Shown here in pieces: positions 49,846 through 58,700 of a stretch of 64,000 bases of DNA (position 1 is its first letter; every line of letters begins with the position of its first letter). This DNA comes from Luteococcus sp038433155 (GTDB lineage: Bacteria; Actinomycetota; Actinomycetes; Propionibacteriales; Propionibacteriaceae), in contig NZ_JBCDMW010000019.1 in assembly GCF_038433155.1 (NCBI RefSeq), forward strand, positions 1 through 64,000. Direction: 5' to 3'. A program made the position numbers and the translations under genes. The notes beneath the pieces were generated by a model, which was given only the letters and a program-made list of their open reading frames with translations, did not search any database and was not told the origin of the DNA.

Positions 49846-49918
49846 CACTGCGCAGCCATTACGTGTCCGGGCAGCCACTCCAGCAGCTGCCCCAAGACCT
49901 AACGGCTGCACAGTGGGG
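49846..49918 (+). repeat. Palindromic repeat element, copy D
   Basis: 73 bp. Its outer arms CCACTGCGCAGCCATTA and TAACGGCTGCACAGTGG pair at 15 of 17 positions, and the inner GGGCAGC/GCTGCCC arms pair perfectly. Confidence 0.85.
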
Positions 49919-49931
49919 ATCTGGGCCCCGG

Positions 49932-49986
49932 GGACACGGCGAGGGGGACACGACGGAGGGGCACACGACGGAGGGGCACACGACGA
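49932..49986 (+). repeat. Short tandem repeat, 15-bp unit
   Basis: About 3.3 copies of GAGGGGCACACGACG between repeat copy D and the lemA terminator. Confidence 0.7.
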
Positions 49987-50026
49987 ATGGCCCCGCCCCC
50001 CTCGCGTGGAGGGGACGGGGCCATTC
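49985..50026 (-). terminator. lemA terminator
   Basis: GAATGGCCCCG with its complement plus a C-rich/G-rich inner stem with one mismatch. Confidence 0.7.
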
Positions 50027-50065
50027 GGTGAACTGGGGCCAGGGAGGTGAGGCCAGGGGATGGGA

Positions 50066-50833
50066 TCAGGCCTGCTGACCCGGGTTCTGGGGCTGCTGCT
50101 GCGGCTGGCCCTGGGGCTGCTGCTGCGGCTGGTCCCACGTGACCGGCTGCTGTGCCTGCTGGGCCTGCGGATTGGGCAGCTCATTGCTGGCGGTGGGGGC
50201 CGCCTGGTTCACGCCCGGGTTGTGCTGCTGCGGAGCGTCGCCGCGGTAGCTGATCTCACCGAAGTTCACGTCGGGGGCCTGTCGCACGGCGGCGTCGTTC
50301 ACCTCGAAGTAGGTGGCCTTCTCGAAGTGGAACATGTTGGCGACGATGTTGCTGGGCACCGACTCCACCTTGGTGTTGTAGGCCCGCACATTGGCGTTGT
50401 AGAAGCGACGGCCGGCGGCAATCCGGTCCTCGGTCTCGGCCAGCTGGCGCTGCAGCTCCAGGAAGTTCTGGTTGCTTCGCAGCTCCGGGTAGGCCTCGAC
50501 GCTGACCATCATGTTGCGCACGGCGCCGGACAGCTGCGCCTCGACATTCGCCCGCTGGGGATCGGCCTCGGTGGAGCCCCCCTGGGACAGGGCCATCGCC
50601 TGGCTGCGCAGCTTGGTGATCTCCTCCAGCGTGTTGCGCTCGTGCCCGGCGTAGGCCCGCACCGTCTCCACCAGGTTGGGCAGCAGCTCATAGCGACGGT
50701 TCAGCTCGACGTCGACCTGACGCCAGGACTCCTGGATCACATTGCGCTGCCGCACGAATCCGTTGTAGGGCGCGATGAACAGGATGCCGGCCAGCACCAG
50801 CAGGCCGAGCACGATCAGCAGAAGGGTCCACAT
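50066..50833 (-). CDS. lemA: LemA-family protein with Gln/Pro-rich C-terminus
   Basis: 255 residues. One N-terminal TM helix (MWTLLLIVLGLLVLAGILFI) is followed by the conserved YNGFVRQRNVIQESWRQVDVELNRRYELLPNLVETVRAYAGHE helix pair, and RRFYNANVRAYNTKVESVPSNIVA. The last 60 residues are Gln/Pro/Asn-rich (QPQQQPQGQPQQQP), absent from the core family. LemA proteins form helical bundles at the membrane; their role is poorly defined. GGAG lies 7 nt before the ATG. Confidence 0.92.
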   Translation of the reverse strand: MWTLLLIVLGLLVLAGILFIAPYNGFVRQRNVIQESWRQVDVELNRRYELLPNLVETVRAYAGHERNTLEEITKLRSQAMALSQGGSTEADPQRANVEAQLSGAVRNMMVSVEAYPELRSNQNFLELQRQLAETEDRIAAGRRFYNANVRAYNTKVESVPSNIVANMFHFEKATYFEVNDAAVRQAPDVNFGEISYRGDAPQQHNPGVNQAAPTASNELPNPQAQQAQQPVTWDQPQQQPQGQPQQQPQNPGQQA

Positions 50834-50958
50834 GGTCTACTCCGGGATTCTTGGGACAGCAGGGTCTGGGAATTGATGCCTTCACACTAACGGGTGCCTC
50901 GGGTCCCGACGCGGAAAGCAGGCTACGCCCACCGCGTAGTCAGCCGTCGCTCAGCCAC

Positions 50959-50964
50959 TACTGT
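50959..50964 (+). promoter_or_regulatory. -10 box of a probable leaderless pyrE promoter
   Basis: TACTGT, 6 nt before the ATG at 50971. Confidence 0.5.
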
Positions 50965-50970
50965 GAAGCC

Positions 50971-51510
50971 ATGACCGATCGCGAAGAGCTCATCGAACAC
51001 GTCAAGACCCTGGCCGTGGTGCATGGCAAGGTCACCCTGGCCAGCGGCAAGGAGGCCGACTACTACGTCGACATGCGCCGGGTCACCCTGGACGGCGCCG
51101 CCGCCCCGGTGGTCGGCCGGGTGATGCGGGACCTGGTGGCGGACTGGGACTTCGACGCGGTGGGCGGGCTCACCCTGGGCGCCGACCCGATTGCCGTCGC
51201 CATGCTGCACACCGCCGCGCACGACGGTGGCCGGCTGGACGCCTTCGTGGTGCGCAAGGCGGAGAAGGCGCACGGCATGCAGCGCCGGATCGAGGGCACC
51301 GAGGTCAGCGGCCGCACCGTGCTGGTGGTGGAGGACACCTCCACGACGGGTGGCTCCGCTCTGACCGCCGTCGAGGCGCTGCGCGAGGCCGGCGCCACGG
51401 TGGTGGGCGTCTCCTGCATCGTGGACCGCGATACCGGCGCCAAGGAGGCCATCGAGGCCGCTGGGCTGGAGTACCGCTACGCGCTGGGGCTGGCGGACCT
51501 GGGGCTCTGA
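50971..51510 (+). CDS. pyrE: Orotate phosphoribosyltransferase
   Basis: 179 residues, the short actinobacterial form. Converts orotate and PRPP to OMP in pyrimidine synthesis. VHGKVTLASGKEADYYVDMRR is the orotate-binding N-terminus, GGLTLGADPIA follows, RKAEKAHGMQRRIEG carries the catalytic lysine loop, and the PRPP motif is VLVVEDTSTTGGSA. Leaderless ATG start. It is convergent with the sortase gene. Confidence 0.95.
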   Translation: MTDREELIEHVKTLAVVHGKVTLASGKEADYYVDMRRVTLDGAAAPVVGRVMRDLVADWDFDAVGGLTLGADPIAVAMLHTAAHDGGRLDAFVVRKAEKAHGMQRRIEGTEVSGRTVLVVEDTSTTGGSALTAVEALREAGATVVGVSCIVDRDTGAKEAIEAAGLEYRYALGLADLGL

Positions 51511-51588
51511 GACCCACCGCCGCCCCGACGAGAGGTGCAACACCGTGGGCCGACGGACTGTGGTCCCGGGAGGTCTGCAGGCCCGAGG

Positions 51589-52278
51589 CTACTTGGGCTC
51601 GGTCTTGACCAGGTGCCCGAAGGCCACGGAGCGGTCGGGCGAGTGGAACAGGTCCTGGCAGGTGGTCAGGGTGATCAGGGCCCGATTGGGGGTGGCGCTG
51701 GGTTTGCCGGGAACCGGGTCCAGCACCCAGCCGTCGGTGTCCTGCACGGTCAGCTCCGAGGGCGCATTGTCCAACAGGTAGGTGTACGTGGCCTCCCGGG
51801 TCTCCACCACCACCTCGGAGCCCTTCCTCAACTCCAGCAGGCGACGGAAGGGCTCGCCGTGGGTCACCCGGTGGCCGGCGATGGCGAAATTGCCCACCTG
51901 ACCCGGCCGGGCGCTCTTCTCATACCAGCCGACGCCCTTTCCCAACACCTCGGCGTCGGTGCCGGCCAGGATCGGCCACTCGTAGCTGGCCCCCAGATCC
52001 GGGATCCACAGCAGCGCCATCCCGTCCCCTCCGGCGACGGGCGCGGCCGTCGGGTTGCCGCTGGCGGCTGGTTTGCCGGCGGCCTGCCACTGCGACCGCA
52101 GCGTCTGGGTCTCCTGGCTGGCGGCCTTGCGGGCGGCGACATTGGTGCCGAAGAACTGCCAGCCCGCCCAGCCCAGGATGCCCAGGCCGACGAGCAGCAG
52201 CACCAACCCGAGCCAGCGCGACGGCGTCCAGCGACGACGACGGCCGACCCGGGTGGCACCACGGGTGGCGGAAGCCAC
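51589..52278 (-). CDS. Class E sortase
   Basis: 229 residues. A basic N-terminus and one TM helix (WLGLVLLLVGLGILGWAGW) precede the sortase beta-barrel. The catalytic triad is visible: His136 (FAIAGHRVTHG), Cys207 (LITLTTC) and Arg216 (SPDRSVAFG). Class E enzymes of actinobacteria prefer LAXTG-type signals and attach proteins to the wall. Its GTG overlaps the TAG of the lipoprotein gene by one base, so it belongs to the operon that begins with the giant DUF11 protein ending in VANTG. Confidence 0.93.
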   Translation of the reverse strand: MASATRGATRVGRRRRWTPSRWLGLVLLLVGLGILGWAGWQFFGTNVAARKAASQETQTLRSQWQAAGKPAASGNPTAAPVAGGDGMALLWIPDLGASYEWPILAGTDAEVLGKGVGWYEKSARPGQVGNFAIAGHRVTHGEPFRRLLELRKGSEVVVETREATYTYLLDNAPSELTVQDTDGWVLDPVPGKPSATPNRALITLTTCQDLFHSPDRSVAFGHLVKTEPK

Positions 52279-52742
52279 TACTTGAGGTCTCCCGCGAGCA
52301 CGCGCAGGACGCAGCGATCGGCCTTGTCCACCACCTTGCCCTTGGCGGTCAGCTCAACCTTCTTGCCCGGCGCCGCGGCCTCCTGCTTCACCAGGCCGGA
52401 GCCCAGCGGGGTGCCGGAGTCATTCTTGAGCCAGATCACCATGATCGAGTAGTCCCGCGGCTTCTTGGCCGAATTGGTCAGCTCCAGCTTGGCGGTCTGG
52501 TTGCCCTTCTCCAGGCCGCACTCGGTGATCTTGACGTCGGAGACCGCCCCGACGGGGGTCTTGTTGAAGGTGGGCTCCTTGGGCAGCGGCGCGGAGGCGA
52601 CGGTGGGTGCCGTCGCCGACGGGCTGCTTTCGGCCTCGCCGTCCTTGTTGGAGCAGCCGGCCAGGCCACCGAGGGCGACGGTCGCGCAGGCCAGCACCGC
52701 CAGGCCGCGGCGGGCCAGGGGGAGGTTGGGGGAAGTGGTCAC
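52278..52742 (-). CDS. Small secreted lipoprotein of the surface operon
   Basis: 154 residues. The signal peptide RRGLAVLACATVALGG ends in lipobox LAGC with Cys30, followed by an Asp/Ser/Thr linker. The mature domain is beta-rich and contains one cysteine pair (ITECGLEK and ADRCVLRV), resembling DUF4352/FxLYD-like folds, though not firmly assigned. The GTG start overlaps the TGA of the giant gene (GTGA), and AAGGAG lies upstream. Lying between the giant wall protein and its sortase, it could be a docking or assembly factor; this is inference. Confidence 0.78.
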   Translation of the reverse strand: MTTSPNLPLARRGLAVLACATVALGGLAGCSNKDGEAESSPSATAPTVASAPLPKEPTFNKTPVGAVSDVKITECGLEKGNQTAKLELTNSAKKPRDYSIMVIWLKNDSGTPLGSGLVKQEAAAPGKKVELTAKGKVVDKADRCVLRVLAGDLK

Positions 52743-55700
52743 GAGTTCTCCTTGTCCTTTCGTGCAATCAGCATGATGCCAGCAATCGTGGACAGCAAGC
52801 CCAGAATCAACATCCACGGTGAGACGTCCGAGCCGGTGTTGGCCACCGGCGCCGTGGGCGGCACCGGACGAACCACCGGCGCGGGGGCCGGGGCCGGGCT
52901 GGTCTGCTGGACGGTCGGGTTGACCGGGGCCGGGGACGTCGGGTTGCTCGACGTCGGGGCCGGGCCCGGCTGCTGGGTCGACGGCTGCTGGGTCGGCGGG
53001 ACCACCGGCGGGGTCGGGGTCACGCTGGGGGCCGGGGTCGTGGGCGGCACGACGGGCGGCGTGGGCGTCTGCGACGGGCTCGGCGCGGGGGTCTCGCTCG
53101 GGCTCGGCGTCGGCGACGGGGTGTCAACCGGCGTCTCACTCGGCGTCGGCGTGGGAGACGGGGTCTCTGACGGAGTCGGCGTCTCGACCGGCGTCGGGCT
53201 CGGCGTCTCAACCGGCGTCGGCGACGGGATGTCGCTCGGCGTCTCAACCGGCGTCGGCGACGGGGTGTCGCTCGGCGTCTCGACGGGCGTCGGCGTGGGC
53301 GTCGGAATCACCGACGTCTCCAGGTCCACCGAGCTGTCGTGCGGGTCGACGCCGGGGCCCTTCACGGTGGCGGTGTTGCGCAGTCTGCCACTGGCGGCCT
53401 CCGCCTCCGTGATGGTGTGCTCACCGGTGCAGGTCCGCACCGCGCCGATCGGCAGCGGCTGGTCCTGCGCCGGGGTGCAGGTCAGGTTGGGCAGCAACGG
53501 GTCGCTGACCACCAGGCCGTTGAGCACGATCTCGCCGGTGTTGGTGACGGTGATGGTGTACTTCACCACCTCGCCAGCCTGGCCCAGACCGTCGCCATTG
53601 GTGTCCTGCAGCTCGGCCGACTTCTTGATCTCGACGTCGCGCTTCGGGTCGGTCGGGATGATGGTCGAGCCAGTCGGGTCGTGCGGCCACTGCGGGCCGG
53701 TGGCGGTGGCCACATTGGCCACCGAGCCAGCCTGGACATCGGCCAGGGTGATCACGTGTGCACCGGTGCAGACCCGGGATCCGCCCACCGGGATGGGCTG
53801 GTCCTGCGCCGGGGTGCAGGTGAGCTGGGGCAGCATCGGGTCGATGACGGTGACCTTGGTCAGCGGCACGTCGCCGGTGTTGGTGACGGTGATGGTGTAG
53901 TTGATCGTCTCGCCCAGGCTGCCGACCTTGTCACCATTGGTGTCGTCCAGCACGCCCTGCTTGACCACCTCGGCATCCGGCCGCGGGATCACGGTGACGA
54001 TCTTCTCGGCATCCGGGATCTTCCCGACGGTGGAGCTGGTGGCGCTGGCGATGTTCTTCACCAGACCGTTCAGCGCATCATCGGCCGTCACCACGTGGGT
54101 ACCGGTGCAGACCCGCTTGCCACCCACCGCGATCGGCTGGTCCTGCGCCGGAGTGCAGGCCAGGTCGGTCAGCATCGGGTCCGAGACCGTGGCGTCGGTC
54201 AACGGCACGTCACCGGTGTTGGTCAACGTGATCGTGTACTTGATCGTGTCCCCGACGTGCGCCACCGTCGCCCCATTGGGCAGCTCGGCGGTCTTGACCA
54301 GCGTCGCATTCGGGTTGGGCTTGGTGATGACGGTGTCCTCACCCGTCGGATCCTGGGGCAGGTCCGGGGTGGTGACGGTCACCACATTCTTCACCGATCC
54401 GGCCTTGGCCTCCGCCTCGGTGATGACGTGGGTGCCGGTGCAGGTGCGCACCGCGCCCACGGCCAGCGGCTGGTCCAGCGACGGATCGCAGGTCAGCACC
54501 AGGCCGGGCATCGGGTCCTTGACCGTCATGTTGCGCAGCGACACATTGCCGGTGTTGGTGATCCGGATGATGTAGGTCACGGCCTCACCGGCCGAGCCCA
54601 CGCCGTCGCCATTGGTGTCGGCCAGCTGGTGCTCCTTGACCACGGTGGCCTTCGGGTTGGTGCCGGTGGGCACCTCGCCGCTGCCGGGGCCCGGGTCGGG
54701 GATGTCGCCACCGGTCAGGGTGGCCACATTCTTCAGCGATCCGGCCCTGGCCTCGTCCTCGGTGATGGTGTGGGATCCGGTGCAGATCCGCACCGCCTTG
54801 GCCGGCAGCGGCTCGGACTCGGCCGGGGTGCAGGTCAGCTGCGGCAGCATCGGGTCGTTGACCTTCAGGCCGGTCAGGGTGACATCGCCGGTGTTGGTAA
54901 CGGTGATGGTGTAGTTGACCACCTCGCCGGGCTGGCCCAGCTTGTCACCATTGGTGTCCTGCAACTCGGCCTTCTTCTTGATGGTCGCGCTCTTGGCCGG
55001 GTTGGTGGTGATGATCGCGTCGGCCGGCAGGTCGGGCTGGCCGGGCACGTGCAGCGTGGCCACATTCCGGATGGAACCGGCCAGCGCCTCCGCCTCGGTC
55101 ACGACGTGGGTGCCGGTGCAGGTGCGCACGGCGCCCGCGGGCAGCGGCTGGTCCTGCGCCGGGGTGCAGGTCAGCGAGTCGCCCAGCATCGGGTCGGTGA
55201 CCACGGCGTCGACCAGCGGCACGTCGCCCCGGTTGGTCAGGGTCAGCGTGTAGGTCAGCGTCTCGCCCACCTGGCCGATCCCGTCGCCATTGGCGTCGGA
55301 GACCGACTTCACCAGGGTGCTGCCGGGCTTCGGCCTGGTCTTGACGACGACGGTCGGCGACGGCACCTTGCCGGTGCGGCTGCTGGTGGCATTGGCGGTG
55401 TTGACCACCTGGCCGGCCAGGGCATCCGCCTGGGTGACCACGTGGGTGCCGGTGCAGCTGCGGGTCTCGCCGGGCTTCAGCGCGCCGGTGGTGGCGCAGG
55501 TGAGGTCGGTCAGCAGCGGGTCGGCGACGACGAGGTCATCCAGCGCCACGTCGCCATTGTTGGTGACGGTCACGGTGTAGGTGATGGTCTCCCCCACCGA
55601 GCCGTAGCCGTCGCCGTCGGTGTCGGCCAGGTTGGGCGACTTGGTCAGCGTCAGGCTGGCATTGGGCCGGGTCGGCACCACCGCGGTCTTCGGCGGGATG

Positions 55701-58700
55701 CCGGGGATCTGCGGGCTGGTCAGCGTCGCGGTGTTCACCACGGAACCGGCCAGGGCGTCGGCCTGGGTGATCAGGTGGGTGCCGGTGCAGGTGCGCACCG
55801 CCCCCTTGGCCAGCGGCTCGCTCATCGCGGGCACGCAGTCCAGCTGCGGCAGCATCGGGTCGTCGATGGTCAGGTTGACCAGCGCCACGTCACCGGTGTT
55901 GCGGATGGTGAGGGTGTAGTTGATGGTCTCCCCCACGCTGCCGGTGTGGTCACCGTTGGCGTCCACCAGGCTGGCCTGCTTGTCGAACTCGACGGCCGGC
56001 TTGGGCTCGGTGCGCACCACCTCGGGATCCGACGGGTCCGTTGGGACGCCCGGCACCTTGGCGGTGACGATGTTGTTCACCGCGCCGGCCTGGGCATCGG
56101 CCTCGGTGATCACGTGGTCACCGGTGCACACCACCTGGCCGAGCACTGGGATGGTCTCGGTCAGTGCCGGGGTGCAGGTCAGCTGCGGCAGCATCGGGTC
56201 GTTGATCACCACGTCGCTCAGCGGGACGTCGCCGGTGTTGGTCAGCGTGATGGTGTAGCGGATGTTCTCCCCCACATTGCCCACGCCATTGGCATTGGTG
56301 TCGTCCAGCGTGGCCACCTTGTTGATGCTGGCATCCGGCCGGGATTCCACCAGCTCGGTGTGTTGGGTGTCGATCCGCCCGATGGTGGAGCTGGTGGCGC
56401 TGGCGATGTTCTTCACCAGACCGTTCAGCGCATCGTCGGCCGTCACCACGTGGGTGCCGGTGCAGACCCGCTTGCCACCCACCGCGATCGGCTGGTCCTG
56501 CGCCGGGGCGCACACCAGGTCGGTCAGCATCGGGTCCGAGACCGTGGCGTCGGTCAACGGCACGTCACCGGTATTCGTCAGGGTGATCGTGTACCTGATC
56601 GGGTCGCCGACGTGCGCCACCGTCGCCCCATTGGGCAGCTCGGCGGTCTTGGCCAGCGTGGCGTTCGGGTTCTGCTTGGTGATCACCTCGTCGTCGTCCG
56701 ACGGGTTCTCCGGCAGCCCGGGAGCGGTGACGGTCACCACATTCTTGACCGTGCCAGCCACGGCCTCTGCGGCGGTGATCACGTGGGTGCCGGTGCAGGT
56801 GCGCACCGCGCCCACGGCCAGCGGCTGGTCCAGCGTCGGATCGCAGGTCAGCGTCAGGCCTGGCATCGGGTCGGTGACCGTCATCTGGGTCAGGGCCACG
56901 TCACCAGTGTTGGTGATCCGGACAATGTAGGTCACCGTCTCGCCCGGGGTACCCACTCCGTCACCATTGGTGTCGGCCAGCTGATGGTCCTTGGTCACGG
57001 TGGCCTTCGGGTTGGCCCCGGTCGGCACTGTCGCGCTGTCGGTCAGCGGTGCGGGCAGCTGCGGCCCGGCCAGGGTGGCGGTGTTGTTCACCGCACCGGC
57101 CACCACGTCGGCCTCGGTGACCAGGTGCGCACCGGTGCAGGTGCGCACGCCGCCCACCGGCAGCGCCTCGGACTCGGCCGGGGTGCAGGTCAGGGCCGGC
57201 AGCATCGGGTCGGTCAGCTGCAGGTTGCGCAGCTCGACGTCGCCGGTGTTGGTCACGGTCAGGGTGTAGGTGATGGTCTCCCCCACGGTGCCCACGCCGT
57301 CGCCATTGGTGTCGGCCAGGGCAGGCACCTTGGTGAGCGTGGCGGACGGCTTCGGGGTGACCTTGAGCACGTCGGGATCCGACGGCTTGAGGGGCACCTG
57401 CGGGCCGTTGACGGTGGCCACATTCGTGACGTGGCCCGCCTCGGCGTCGGTCGAGGTGATCACGTGGCTGCCGGTGCAGGTGCGCACGGCGCCGGGATCC
57501 AGCGGCTGGTCCTGCGCCGGGGTGCAGGCCAGGGCGGGCAGCATCGGGTCATTCACCGTCAGACCGGTCAGTCGGACGTCGCCAGTGTTGGTCACGGTGA
57601 CGGTGTAGTTCACCGTCTCCCCGACGGTGCCGAAACCGTCGCCATTGGTGTCGGCCAGCACGTGGCTCTTCTTGATGCTGGCGTCGGGATTGCCGCCGGT
57701 GGGCACGATGGCGGTGGAGGTCGCCGTCGGGATCTGCGAGCCGGTCAGGGTGGCCGTGTTGACCACCGGCCCGGCCTCGACGTCGGCCTGGGTGACCACG
57801 TGCGTGCCGGTGCAGGTGCGCACGTGGCCGACGGGCAGCGGAGCGGTCTGCAGCGGGGTGCAGGTCAGGGTCGGCAGCATCGGGTCGGTGACCGAGAGCC
57901 CGGTCAGGGTGACGTCGCCGTCATTGGTGGTGATGATCGTGTAGTTGATCGTCTCCCCCACGGTGCCGACGCCGTCATTGTTGGTGTCGGCCAGGGCGGC
58001 GCTCTTCACGAACTGGGCGTGCGCATTGGCCTTGGTCTTGACCTCGGTCTCGTTCGACGTCGAGTCCTGGGGCAGCTGCGGGGACTTCCCGGTGGCGACA
58101 TTCTTCACGCTGCCGGCCAGCACGTCGGCCTCGGTGATCACGTGGGAACCGGTGCAGGTGCGGAACTCGTCCACGCCGATCGGCTGGTCCTGCGCCGGGG
58201 TGCAGGTCAGGTCGGGCAGCATCGGATCACTGACGGTGACATTGGTGAGCACGGCATCGCCGATGTTGCGGGCGATGATCGTGTAGTTGATGGTCTCCCC
58301 CACGGTGCCCAGCTGGTCGCCATTGGTGTCCACCAGGCTGTTCGACTTCTCCAGCTTCAGGGCAGGGGTCACCCCGGTGGGCTGGTCATGAGTGGCGGTG
58401 ACCGGCGCGGCGAGTTGCGGCCCGCTCAGGGTGGCCACATTGTGCACATTGCCGCTGGCGGCCTCGTCCTGGGTGATCACGTGCGCGCCGGTGCAGGTGC
58501 GGGTGGCCTTGGGGGCCAGAGGCTCGCTCTGGGCCGGGCTGCAGGTCAGGGCGGGCAGCAGCGGATCCTCCAGCACCGCGCCCTTGAGGGTGACATCTCC
58601 GGTGTTGGTGACGACGAGGGTGTAGTTGATGGTCTCCCCGACGGTGCCGGTGCCGTCGCCATTGCTGTCCACCAGGCTGCCGTCCTTGGTCAGGGTGGCG

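Larger units (their letters stand above)
49454..50065. other. 612-bp gene-free stretch: two repeat copies, tandem repeats and the lemA terminator
   Basis: No coding frame is supported. A 195-bp tandem duplication carries repeat copies C and D with shared upstream wording GAGAATCCCGTCCCTGAATC. Then come about three 15-bp units of the type GAGGGGCACACGACG (49932-49986) and the lemA terminator. Confidence 0.7.

Noticed and set aside
48257..49918. Four 73-bp repeats as a CRISPR array
   Set aside because: Repeats are too long, intervals of 100 bp to more than 1 kb are irregular and include a gene, and no cas genes are present.
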